The notes beneath the pieces are model-generated. The model made no database searches and was not told where the DNA came from. It worked only from the letters and a program-made list of their open reading frames with translations. Shown here in pieces: positions 36,477 through 47,389 of a stretch of 64,000 nt of DNA. The DNA comes from Linanthus parryae. Lineage: Eukaryota > Streptophyta > Magnoliopsida > Ericales > Polemoniaceae. Location: the NCBI GenBank assembly GCA_023055425.1, contig JALGPY010000001.1:111767057-111831056 (forward strand), in the 5' to 3' direction. The position numbers and the translations under genes are program-made. Position 1 is the stretch's first letter. Every line of letters starts with the position of its first letter.

Positions 36477-37373
36477 ATTGGTTTTCTTTGATTTCTTATT
36501 TGGGCATCCCTTACTGAAGTGTCAAACCTGTCCGAACAAAAAGATTTGCTTCCCTTTGGTTTCTTGGCCTTGACTGTGTCATCTTTTGGTTTATCATCTT
36601 TTGGCTTATCATGTTCATCCTTCTTAACAGTGTTTTTCCTTTTCTTTCCAGCAGTAACAACATTCACCTTCGCACTACCCGGTTCAGTCGGCATCACATG
36701 TCCTTGTTTGGACTTGTGTTGCTCTTGCACCGAGATGTCCAACATGAGGTTAGTCCAGGTGATTTCTCCTTTCTGTCTTTTCAGGGAGAGACAAAAATCT
36801 TCCCAAGACTTTGGGAGCTTCTCAATCACACACATAACCAGAAAATTTTCAGGAAGATCCATACCGGACTCCTTCAAAGCATGCACAATCATCTCAAACT
36901 CGTGCACCTGCTCAGTCATGGACTTATTGTCCACCAGTTTGAAATCAAGAAATTTAGACACAGAATATTTTTCCAGACCTTGTGAGTCAGTATTATGTGT
37001 CTCATTCAGCTTTTCCCATAAAAGCTTTACAGTGAATGAATCTGATGAATAAACATCAAACAGAGTATTCGACAGCAGCAAGAATTGCCGCTCTAGCCAC
37101 TCCGTCTTTTTCAGTCCACTTCGCAAAGGCCTTAATGGAATCAGGCTTTTCTTGATCCACCACTGGTTTCTCATACTCCACAACCGGCCATAAACCCTTT
37201 ATAGTTAACCACAATTTCAGCTTTTTCTGCAAACGAGAAAAGCCAACACCGCCGTTGAATTTTTCTGGTAAACCAGTCAATTCAACAGCTTGTGGAAACG
37301 TATAAGTGGCCCAATCAATAGCCACGGCAGGAGCAGATGAACCGGAAACAGTTTTCTCAGTTTCAGTAGTCAT
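36470..37373 (-). pseudogene. Copia gag, frameshifted
   Basis: The start codon is 37373-37371 (MTTETEKTVSGSSAP), only 35 bases inside the 5' LTR boundary. The first part has FPQAVELTGLPEKFNGG and KLWLTIKGLWPVV. A frameshift near 37100 moves into a second frame with LWEKLNETHNTDSQGLEKY and EFEMIVHALKESGMDLP, typical of copia gag. A Lys/Asp-rich linker follows. The zinc knuckle near 36520-36550 is damaged: a second frame change occurs there and part of the C-C-H-C set is missing. Confidence 0.88.
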
Positions 37374-37408
37374 TTTGTTAAACAAATTACGAGTTATTTC
37401 TTCAAGAA

Positions 37409-38338
37409 TGTTGGTGAAACACACTAAAAATAATGATTTTAGTAGGGAAAATTTGATTAACAGAACATGACCAAGAAGACAGAGAAAGCAAATCATGAAG
37501 GCAAATAACAAAGAAATTAGATACTGTACGAAAGAAAAGAAGGAACAGTTCATACCTCTGTTCACGATGGAACAGGTAATACACGAACGCAGCTGAGTCG
37601 CCAGGTCTTGCGAAGAAGGCCTGACTGCTCTTGAAGAAATAATCGCCCCCACTTACGCTGTATTGGGATCCGGCGATGATCCTTCCAGGATAAAACAGCT
37701 CTGATCCTCTTCGTTACAGCAGCGATGAAGATCACTTCGACTCGCACCTCATTTCGCCAGAGAAAGCAGAGAATTATGTATGGAGAGATGAACCAGAGAG
37801 AAAAACGTCCAACAGTCAATAAAACGATTGACTATCTCAATAAGATTCATCCGTTAGTTTTTGGTAAAACTGATCAATCTAATTGATTGACAATCAATCC
37901 GTTTTAATGACCATTAATCCCACGGTCAAAACAGTTAATTTGAATTAATCACCTATTAAAATTGGCGAGTAATAAAAATTAGCTGTAGCATAACCTCTCG
38001 CCGGGTCGCCTCGCGTACGCGAGACGCCGAGACATTTCGCCCAAATCGCCCTTCGACCCGACCCGGTCCGGTCCGACCCGAGTCGAGTCGAGGCGAGGCG
38101 TGGCGAGGCGAGGCGGCGGCGGCGCGTGTGTGTGTGTGCGCGAGGCACACAATAACACCCATGGCTCTCCACACACCTTAGTAGTGATACACTACCCTTG
38201 TGTGTGAAACCAAATATACCCACCTACCACCACTTTGAGCAACAATGTGGGAAAAATAACTCTCTCTTGGTTTCAAGCTTCTTCAAGCTACCAAGAACAC
38301 CAGCATTTCTCTATGGATTTAACATCCAATTTCCAACA
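37409..38338 (-). repeat. 5' LTR of the minus-strand copia element
   Basis: Runs from TGTTGGTGAAAC to ATTTCCAACA on the plus strand and is followed by CCATG. The element-strand sequence after it (TTCTTGAAGAAATAACTCG) does not match the initiator Met primer binding site used by most plant copia elements. Confidence 0.95.
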
Positions 38339-38661
38339 CCATGTAGGTCGGACTATTGGTAGTACTCTCTGCTTATTTTGGATCTATGAATTCAGAGAAA
38401 AAGGGATTTTTTTGAAGTATCGTAGTTCTCCATATTTTGCTTTTGCTCACAGTGCCTTTAGTTTCGATTGTTTGTGAAGAAGAATTAGTGATTGAGAACA
38501 ATCTAACATGGTGGAATTAAAAGACCGCATGATTTTTCAATGTGAATCTGCTTCATGTTTCTCTCAAAGAAAAACATTAGTCATGGATTTTGGTCTTATC
38601 ATGTTTGCAAGCATAATTAATCTAAGGAACCTTGTTGCATTATACTTGCTATTTCTTTATA

Positions 38662-40152
38662 GGGTAAAAAGACACTGACCACCCTTGAGTTTAGGGAAAA
38701 TTCCATTCCGCTATCCTGTGTTTTGGAAAAAGACAGTTTGCACCCATTTAACGGAATATTCTGTGGACACTTAGCACCCTTCTGTTATGTTCCGTTAGAA
38801 AAGTGATTCATTGAATTATTTCGGACCATATTGCCCTTGTGTATTTTCAGGACTTTTTTGCCTCACATTTATCATCAAGAACAACGACATCAAACTAAGA
38901 ACATCAAGAACACCAAAAATTTCTTAAAAAATCATAATACTAAATTGAACTTTTACCCTTAAAAGTTCAGTGTACATTTACATTTCTTTGATTCATACCT
39001 AAACTCACTAAGTTTTCACAGTTTAGCAAATGTCAAAGAATCTGTAAGATGTGAACAATATTAGAAGCGGCAAACGAAGAACAACTAATCCAAGAATTTA
39101 AGGTCTATTATTTCCAATTTCAAATTTCCATTACAACCATCATCAAACCCATCACCACCAACAACAGCAATAATCCATCACCGCACAGTAGTCTCGTTCA
39201 CAGTGATTGAGCTCTCCCAGATTTTCAACAACAATCATCCGCACGATTCAGACGAGCAACCTATCTTTCCCTTTCAGACGAGCAGAAACCTTACTGGTTC
39301 CATCTACTCCTAGCTGAACACTAACCAGATTCAGTAACTGGGTTCTTAGGAATTTGACTATTGTTAACATTACTTGGCTTTTGATTCTTGTCATGAACAG
39401 AGGAATTACCAGATCCTGAAGCCTACGCAGATGATATCTCCTTTCTCTTCAGCCTCTCTGTGACCTCAAGAAGTGCTATACGCTCCAACGCTTCCTTCGC
39501 TCTCTTCCTCGTAAAAGCGACCTCCTTTGCCTGTTTCTCCGCCTTCGCTCCTTCCGCCGCCTTCTCCTTCGTAGAGGCGGCGAGCGTAAGCAAAATAGTG
39601 GCCGACTTGGAATCGATCTCCCTCCGACCGTCAATCGTGATGATCTGGAAAATGAGAAATCAACCACAACCGCATCAGAAACAACCGGATCTAACCGAAA
39701 TTCGAACGGCGACATGAAAAATTAAACCGATCAGAAAAATTAAACCGATCAGTAAAGACAGCTTTACCGAATAGTAGCCACGAAATCAAACCCACAATTT
39801 CTCGTTTTCTCAGATCTCCCTCTCCCTCTCTCAGTTCGCAAAGACCACCATCACCGCAACCACCACCTCCTCTGACTCTCCCTTCGTCTCTCCATCTGTT
39901 CCCTCTTGGCACCAGCACAAGAAGCAGCAGCATAGCCACCGGAATCAAAGCCCAGAACTAAATCGAACCACCAGTCGATTGCAGATCTGGGTTTGATTGG
40001 TCTCGGTTGATGTCGGCGATTTGGGACCTTGGTTAGGCTTCGTCGCAGCTGGGCTGGTGTGGTGTGGCACTGGTTTCACTGTTGCGGCACTTGTGGTTGG
40101 GTGTTGAAGAAGGAGGAGAGGAGAGGTGGTGTGGTGTGGGCTTCTGATTCAG

Positions 40153-40203
<51 letters not shown>

Positions 40204-40502
40204 GGAGAGTGAAAGAAATTAAGGAGAAGAAGCTGGGGCGGCTGGTTTCACGGTAAGAGGGAAAGAGAGAAAGAGGGGAAGAGAGAGAGAGGATTAGGGT
40301 TAAAAATGAATGAGAGAGAGGTACGGTAACATATGTAGGAGGTAGTTTTATAACATTTCAGAGGTAAAATAGTCTTTTTATCCGTGTTGTTAGTCAATCG
40401 TTAGCCTCCATCCAAAAAAAGGTGCAAACTGTCTTTTTCCAAAAAACAGGGTAGCGGGGTGGAATTTTCCCTAAACTCAGGGGTGGTCAGTGATAATGGG
40501 GT
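38662..40502. mobile_element. Mutator-like foldback element with captured gene sequence
   Basis: Terminal inverted repeats of at least 80 bp: left CACTGACCACCCTTGAG, TTTAGGGAAAATTCCA, GGAAAAAGACAGTTTGCACC; the right end carries the same words inverted (GGTGCAAACTGTC at 40421, GGGTGGTCAGTG ending 40492). The outermost ten or so bases differ, so the exact ends and target duplication are unresolved. The interior has no transposase. It holds a gene-like fragment, a GA microsatellite (40155-40201) and unrelated GC-richer sequence, so it looks like a Pack-MULE. It lies inside the non-coding copia-like element. Confidence 0.7.
39423..39644 (-). pseudogene. Captured exon fragment of unknown host gene
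   Basis: On the minus strand an acceptor TTTCTCATTTTCCAG precedes an open stretch with IDGREIDSKSATILLTLA, EKAAEGAKAEKQAKEVAF and KRAKEALERIALLEVTERLK. This is an Ala/Lys/Glu-rich, probably coiled-coil segment, ending at TAG (39425-39423). Similar composition continues past the stop (ASGSGNSSVHDKNQK). It reads like the last exons of a nuclear protein gene. I do not recognise the parent gene. Confidence 0.5.
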
Positions 40503-40650
40503 TAGAGCCAAAAATCAGTGAGGTAATGTAATATATATTTGTTACTACTAGATAGGGATCTCCAAAAAATATTGTATGTACATCACTATATTATTATATT
40601 CCTACTATTCGATCTTTTATATCTGTTCAATCTTTTATACCTTGCTCGTC

Positions 40651-43232
40651 TATGGAGAAAGAGAATTTCTCCATAAGTGGTACTCATGACCACTATCAAT
40701 TGGTTTGATCCATTGGTAAACTGACATATACAATGTTTTCACACTTGAAGTTGTGAATTACAAGCAATCTCGATGTAGCCTGAAGTTACGATATTATTAT
40801 TTATGACCTGAAGTCATAACATATTATTTACATCTTCAGAAGAGATGTCTAAAACGCCTAAAAAGCTTGCTATTATAAAGCCTCCTGAAGAGGTTCCGTC
40901 CCTTGTTCTTTAATTTAATTGACACACTTAAATTTTTGAAACTTCATTTTTTTTTCTTTTTTATGGATAAAAACGAATTTCAATAAGAAGTTTCGTTGTC
41001 GCTATTGATATTCTTATATAAAGCCAAGTAATTTTTTCTTGAAGTAAAAAATTACATGCAAGCGCTCATAATCAGAAGTTATGACTCCTATAACTTGAAG
41101 TTATTACACATTCCAATTGATAATCTCCTGAAGAGATGGATACTATCTATAAATTGATCAAACCTCCCGAAGAGGATGTATTATTTTTGTTAGTCATTTT
41201 TTTGTTATAACTTCGTTCTTTTTGTAATTTTTTTTGTACTAGAACATCCCGAAGATGTTATTAGTACATGATTTTTCATTGGACTCTAGCAATTTACATG
41301 CTATGAAGTCATGTTTTCATACCAGATGTTATGAAAATATGAAGATGTTTATAACATAATATCAGAAGATCTCACTGAAGAGAGAATCTACAATTCTCAA
41401 ACCAGAAACAATTATGAAAATGTTTATAACAAAGATTTATAACATAATATCAAAATATCTCACTAAAGAGAGAATGTACAATTGTCGAACGAGAAGTTTC
41501 GATTGTTTACTTTTACATTCTTTTTGCAGTTTTATTATTTCTTATATTATTGTTAATGTCTCCTGAAGAGAATTGTATAATAAACCATACAATGGTACGG
41601 GAAAAATTGATATTGCTAGCTGGCGTAAAAGTTACTTCACACTAGAAGTTGTGAAATAAAGTTACATCTTTCTTTTACTAATGACCGATCAACTAGATTG
41701 ATCCATTCCCATTCCCACGAGTGAATGGTAGTGCATTCCCTGAAGCAAATCACTTTGTTATATACGGTTGAAATCCACATGACTATAGAGGCGGTCATGT
41801 TTGTGGACGTGAAAATCTCTAAAAGATATTAAACCCCTGAAATGGTTCATTCTAACTTATTGAATCTTATGTTAAAACTCTATGAGAGGTTAGAGTTTTC
41901 TTAACCCCAAAAGAGGTTTTAGGTGCATAAATTTGAGCTTGTTGCTATTCATGTCACCAGAAGTGACCAATCCATTTACAAAACATATAAGATTCAATAA
42001 TAATGGTCGAGAAAATGTAATATTGATTTCAGATTTAATATCAATGGTTGAGAAAATTTTAGATTGATTTCAATCCCATGAGGATTGTAAATACATATCA
42101 TTTTTTACTAAAAATGTTGACATGTACGTCTCTTTTTGGGTTTCTTGGAGAAACTTTGATTAGAAAACTACGACGTCCAAGAGATTGCTTATTGCGAATG
42201 CTTTTGTCTGAAATTTGAGAATTGGTTTAAACATTGTACTATGAGACAAATGGATGCATGAAGCATCACCAGTATATCTTTATGATTATGATCATACTGC
42301 TCACGTCAAGAGGAGAGAATAGGTCCAATTGCATGACGCGAATCAAAGCACCATTGTCTCTTTCAGTTATGTACTAATGTGAGATAAAATCCCAACAAGA
42401 TGGATGTCTTATTGACTAAGGGTATTAGATTTCAATCCATATCTTGAGATTTGAGGGTTGCTTATGTACATTTTTGGATCCTCCAGAAGATGAATATGAA
42501 ATTAAAATCATCCAAAAGAATGTTGGGATATGGTTATAATGCTCTGCAAATTAAGAACGCAAGATTCGGAGAAATCTTAAGGGTTCATACATACATCATC
42601 AATAGTGGATCAAAAACGAACGTTGGTAAATCAGTGAATTCCCAGGGAAAGGCAATAGCTCCAGAAGAAGCAAAAAGTACCTTCATTTGATACAATCAAA
42701 TAATTCAATGATTGATGATACTTATTATGGGAAAAGGGCTTAAATTATATGATAAAAGAATGACGTTGACTAGATAATTATTGGCCAAAACAAAGTCGAC
42801 AAACATAAACAAACACATGGATACGATCATAGTACTTAAAGTACTAACAATCAGGAGCATAAATTACAATCTATGCAGATACTACATATTCGCTTTTTAG
42901 CGTTGAATTTATGTAGATATCATATATCCGCTATTAAGCGTGGAATCTATGTTGAGACTACATATCCGCCGGTAGCGTGGAATTTGTCTCGAGGTTTATG
43001 TCCGCTTTTAAGTGTGAATTATAAAATAAGAAACATGATTTGGTATGCATCATGATATATTCTCATAAATACAATCATCTCGTGGTGAGAATGGTGATAA
43101 TGTTGTATTAGCCTCGGTGACTAAGGAACAACAAAAGATTGTTTAAAAGTACTAGTTAAAAAATACATCACAAAATTGTGAAATTCCATGGATGTTGGTA
43201 GCCATGAGAAATAATATTTGCCTGAAGCAAAT
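40651..43232 (+). repeat. Array of short hairpins with NNGAA loops
   Basis: In the interior of the non-coding copia-like element I found at least twenty stem-loops. Most have a five-base loop ending GAA. Examples (loop positions): 40661 GAGAA, 40780 CTGAA, 40808 CTGAA, 40837 CAGAA, 40885 CTGAA, 41039 TTGAA, 41073 CAGAA, 41095 TTGAA, 41128 CTGAA, 41167 CCGAA, 41249 CCGAA, 41563 CTGAA, 41643 TAGAA, 41958 CAGAA, 42258 ATGAA, 43222 CTGAA. Stems are 4-10 bp, differ in sequence between hairpins, and are mostly perfect, for example TTATGAC/GTCATAA and ATTTGC/GCAAAT. The 3' base after the loop is always G. No protein frame crosses the region. Confidence 0.75.
42876..43024 (+). repeat. Four degenerate tandem units with CGCT/AGCG palindromes
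   Basis: Units of about 35-40 bp share TACATAT, CCGC, AGCGTGGAAT and TATGT words. Units one and two carry CGCT-4 bases-AGCG hairpins; units three and four are more worn. The first unit is also bounded by CTACATA/TATGTAG. Confidence 0.65.
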
Positions 43233-43609
43233 TGAAAGTGTACACTCGCGAGTAGTTTTAGGTACATATGATTTTATTAAGTATGATTGTTAACCGCATA
43301 TTATTGTATACTTGTTTTGCAATGAATTTATTTGTCAGGTATAAAAATGCTCCAATGAGGGGAAGATCCACTTAAATGCTAACACTCTTATTCCTTCGCC
43401 ACGTTTTTGTCCTACATAGTTTTCCCTGCAAGGTTTTAACGAGACTTGCAAAAATTATTCATATGCGTTCCAGAAGAAAGTCATCAACAATGCTGAGCAA
43501 AATACAATATAACGATGTACTCTTTTTCCTTAGTCATTGATTTTTCCCATTGAGTTTTTCATGACAAGGTTTTAACGAGGTACCGTAGTGGTGAATATTC
43601 AAAGGGGAG

Positions 43610-43815
43610 TGTTATGAAATATTGTGCTAGTTTATTGGTGAATATCCACCTCATGTTGTAAGCCCATTTGTATATTGTTATTAGCCCATTAGCCCACCCT
43701 AATGCCTATATAAAGAGGCTTAGGGTTGGAGAATAACATAAATCTCATCATTATTCTCCCTACATCTTGTCTCTCTTACTATCTCTCTTTATATATTGTC
43801 TCTCGTTTCACAACA
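43610..43815 (+). repeat. Right LTR of the non-coding copia-like element
   Basis: Begins TGTTATGAAATATTGTGC after the polypurine tract CAAAGGGGAG (43600-43609) and ends TTCACAACA. It contains CCTATATAAAGAGGC as a TATA box. Confidence 0.8.
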
Positions 43816-43857
43816 CACTTCATGTTATTCACCTATTTGAGATAGTTTTCGCTTTTA

Positions 43858-44265
43858 GGTTCCGTTTGGTTGGTGGTAATACACTTTCATGTAAAATGTT
43901 TTCCCTTGTTTTGGTGTTTTGATGTTGTTTGGTTGGAGGTAAAAAGTTTTCCTGTAAAATGATGTAAAATTATTTACATATTTCAAATATGTAAGCCATT
44001 TTCCCGAGAGTGAAGGAGCACAACAACAACTCATACTAACACCTCCACCACCACCAACCACCACTACCACCTACCTCCACAATGACCCATCATCGACACC
44101 CACCTTCACCGCCACCCATCACTTTCACTGCTTCACGGACCAGTGTTTTGGCAAAGTGTCAACCAAACACGAGAAAATAAATGCAGATAACTTTTTTCAC
44201 ACAAAATAGTTTACGTGTAGAATATTTTCCCTTGTAAAACATTTTACTAGGAACCAAACAGATCC
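43858..44265. mobile_element. Tourist-like (PIF/Harbinger) MITE
   Basis: Left end GGTTCCGTTTGGTTGG, right end inverse GGATCTGTTTGGTTCC, flanked by TTA on both sides (43855-43857, 44266-44268). Three-base TTA/TAA target duplications and these termini fit Tourist elements. 408 bp with a CCACCA-rich centre and no transposase. Confidence 0.75.
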
Positions 44266-44530
44266 TTAGTAACAAAAGGTTTTATATTGAAAAATCTGTT
44301 CTAAACAAGAACAGAGGACAACAATGTATGAAAGAAGATCAAGTGTAACCTTTCGCTTTCGTACCCTTACGTTTCTAAGATAAAATAAATCTTGGTACCT
44401 CATATTAACCCTATTACATTTCGTGACCTAATTTGTGCATCATTATATAGATACATATACTTGCATTTCATAGAGACGATATGATTTTTGAGTATGAGTG
44501 GATTTAGCTTCGAGGACGAAGCTTTTCTTT

Positions 44531-44543
44531 AAGGGGGAAATGA
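44531..44543 (+). other. Internal polypurine-like tract inside LTR 1
   Basis: AAGGGGGAAATGA precedes TGTAATACCCC; in LTR 2 and 3 it reads AAGGGGGGAAGGA. Upstream is TTCGAGGACGAAGCTTTTC. This is what a gypsy 3' internal tail plus polypurine tract plus LTR start looks like, here captured within the LTR. Confidence 0.7.
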
Positions 44544-45641
44544 TGTAATACCCCGTCTATTTGTGAAGGGTAAATTGGGTAATTGGGAAATATAAAATTT
44601 AAATTTTATTACAAGTGGTGGGTTGAATTAATTTTTGGGTTCAAAATATAGTCGTAAAGTTCGTATAATGATTTTATAGAAAACGGTATTTTTATTGTGT
44701 ATTTATTTAGCATTTTATGTGATTTGTGTGAATATATCCAAGTGTGTACCCAACCCACTAGATGACACACCCATTTGGTACTCCCTGAACATTCTAGCAA
44801 AGCTAACTAGTAGACAAAAAAAAAGGGTTGGGGCGGTGGAGGAAATACACCTCTCCAAGCATCAAGTTTATTATTTAATACCTCTCTTTCTTCATTTGTT
44901 TTTCACACCTGACCAAACAAAGTCTCTCTTCTCTCTCACTCATCAACCCACGGCAAACACACCACCATCACCACCTCACCATCATCACCACCACCCGAAC
45001 CACAGCAGCCACCTTCTCTCTTCCCTCTCTTCTCCCTCTCTGCCTCTCTGCTAACCACCACCACCAGCAGCAGCTGCTCCCGCCAACGCCACCAGCCACC
45101 ACTCCGGCGACCCACCCGACGGGAGAGCCACCTCCCACCTCAACCTTGCTCTCCCTCACTCTGTTAAACACCTGAAACCCTCTTCTCTCCCTCTCTGCTA
45201 CACCGTACCAGCAGTAGCAGCAGCAGCAGCTGCCGAGAAGGCCACCTGACAACTCCGGCGAACCAACCCGACGGCGAAAACGGCGCCACCCGCCTCTGCC
45301 TCTCTCACTCCCTCACTGATTTGATCTCCTCAAGCCCTCACCCTCTCTGTTTCTTTGCAAAGAGGAGCTTTTGCAGCAGCAAATCACTGCAGTGCACCAG
45401 AACCACCACCATCGCCGTCGGTCACCATATTTTCCTTCGAGAAGCTCACCCGAGCTAACCGGAGCGACGCATTCACTCCCGTTTGAACCAAAATACTCCT
45501 GGAGGTCCAAGGAGTACTTTGGAAACATCAAACAGAGCCTAGGACGTTCGATTCATCGCCGGTGTTCATCACCGCCGACCGCCACCTCCGGAGACGTAAC
45601 CCGCTCCGTTTCTTGACCATTTCTCGCAATTTTTCGCGTAG

Positions 45642-46673
45642 GTGAGTCCTAAATCACTCCCTGGTTCATTTCTAATCATCAAAATCACATCTTTTTAGCT
45701 CTAAATCGAATCGGGTATGTTGGGTTGAAGATGTGTGCTTGTGTTCATAAAAGGGGGTAGTTTATGTAATTTCTAAAAAGTGGAGGGCAAGATGTTAACT
45801 GCATGTTTAGTTTCTCAAAGATTGGGGGTGATGTGTGTATATTATCAAACCACATATTTTTATAAACTTTAAAGTGTTATTTTTGGATTAATGATATAAG
45901 CTAATGTTTATATATATTATTTTGACTATATAAAAGTAAATAAGTTGTTAAAATTACATAGAGTTATATTTATATGAAATATTGTTGTTTTGATGAGCAA
46001 GATAAAAATTTACACTTTGGTTTAATTATATAATTTCGGTTTATTTAACTAAATAGTTTTAATTGCTTGTAAATTGTTATTTTGAGTAAAATAGATTATT
46101 TTGTTAATATTGATAAAAATAAATATGTTGAAAGTTAGTTTGTGAAATAAATATAAAGTAGACTTTTTAAATAAAAATCCATATTACTATTATTTGATAT
46201 TACTTGAATATTTTTCATAGATATTAGAAATTATTTATTTAACATAAGTTTATAATTATATATGACTTGTTTTATTGAAATAAGCATTTTTGTAAATTTT
46301 ATTTGAGTATTTAATTATTATATAGTGTATGTATTTTCTCATAAATAAATAGCTATAATTGAATTAGCTTGAATTAACTTTTATAGTCACTTATGAATAA
46401 ATAGTTTGTTTATTAGAGTATTATTTTCTATACAATAAAGAGATTTTATAAGCTTAATATTGGATTTATCTTTCAATAACTTTACAATTTTGTATTTTAT
46501 ATAAGTTATAATATTTTTATGAGGAAAATATAAGTGTTAATTTAAATAATTGTTTTATGCTATTAATTAATGGGGTTAAGGGGGATAATTTCAAATGACA
46601 AATTAGGAGATATAGCATTTTCGCATACTTGCATAATTAGACTTGTAATTAATTTAGGAATTATAAATTGTAG
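45642..46673 (+). other. Predicted leader intron 1 in LTR 1 (1032 bp)
   Basis: Donor TCGCGTAG-GTGAGTCC, acceptor ATAAATTGTAG-GTGACG; the interior is strongly AT-rich in contrast to the GC-rich flanks. The older LTR A lacks exactly this block. The same block lies at 54049-55080 and 62458-63489. An 8-bp direct repeat GTAGGTGA spans both junctions, so deletion by recombination is an alternative. Confidence 0.55.
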
Positions 46674-46743
46674 GTGACGAATTCGTAGACGAGGGCTACG
46701 TGTATCTGTAGGAGCTATCGTGATATTTGTCGTGCTACTTGAG

Positions 46744-47389
46744 GTGAGTAAATATGCCTAACCTAGTGTGCCCGTCCTCCTTTCGTGTCCAATTATTTTC
46801 ATGATTTTTACGTCTCAAATGTGATTTGTGATTTAAATGCTTAACTTGATATTTCAATTACTTGTTTGTTAATTCTTTTAGAAATTGTCACATGAGATTA
46901 ATAATACGTAATAACGTACAGTGATAACAGTTGTGCGGCGGAACCCTATTCAAATTCTTCTATATATTGTGATTATTATATTCGGCTCGGTTGCCATTGC
47001 CCCGAGTCGCACCATGTACTCACCCTTCTGGCCGCTAGAGTCTTAAGGGGGTGTCGACACTTAAGGTCTTGGTTGCATGCGAGATGGTTGGTTCTATATT
47101 TTTGGATTGGTTTGTTCCCCGCTACAACTAAATAAATGTGGATTTTTTCATATGGATGATGGATGGACTTGGTTGATTTTGGAAAATATGGAAATGGATT
47201 GAGAATATTAAATGATGAGTTGGATAATTTATATTGGTCATTTGAAATAATATGTTGTTTACTTACTCTTTATTCCTCTTTTATTTAAAATAAAATATGC
47301 CTCTTTCTGATTTACATGTTGGGGTGTTTACTTGCTCAGCGTTTGTGCTGACTTTGGAAAAACTGCGGTCTTGTTTCTTTCCCCCGCAG
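46744..47389 (+). other. Predicted leader intron 2 in LTR 1 (646 bp)
   Basis: Donor CTTGAG-GTGAGTAAAT, acceptor TTTCTTTCCCCCGCAG-GTCTAG, with GTGCTGACTTT as branch-point candidate. Exon 2 between the two introns is 70 bases. Repeated at 55151-55796; the third copy starts at 63560 and runs off the window. Confidence 0.55.

Larger units (their letters stand above)
31763..38338 (-). mobile_element. Full-length Ty1/copia element, coding regions broken
   Basis: The element is bounded by two LTRs (970 and 930 bp) and flanked by the perfect 5-bp target duplication CCATG (31758-31762 and 38339-38343). It reads on the minus strand: 5' LTR 38338-37409, gag, protease, integrase, reverse transcriptase, RNase H, polypurine tract, 3' LTR 32732-31763. 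It sits inside the older non-coding copia-like element. The order of protein domains (integrase before reverse transcriptase) defines it as Ty1/copia. Confidence 0.96.
31404..43815 (+). mobile_element. Non-coding copia-like LTR element, interrupted by two insertions
   Basis: Related terminal repeats lie at 31404-31589 and 43610-43815. After the left LTR comes TTAACAGCACGA, the place where related copia elements carry their primer binding site. Before the right LTR comes CAAAGGGGAG, a polypurine tract, giving plus orientation. Removing the minus-strand copia (31763-38338) and the foldback element (about 38662-40502) leaves about 3.6 kb of interior with no credible reading frame. It is either a large non-autonomous derivative or a very decayed copia. 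The sequence before the polypurine tract (TTTTCCCATTGAG, CAAGGTTTTAACGAGG) is of a kind common at copia 3' ends. No matching target duplication was found. Confidence 0.7.

Noticed and set aside
40500..43600. CRISPR-like or tandem-repeat array
   Set aside because: Hairpin spacing is irregular and stems are not repeated; this is a eukaryotic retroelement interior.
44695..45616. Several 60-120-codon frames in the array LTRs (also near 53.1-54.0 and 61.5-62.4 kb)
   Set aside because: Identical positions in each LTR, low-complexity His/Pro/Arg/Trp composition, and inside the predicted leader exon 1; no protein similarity recognised.
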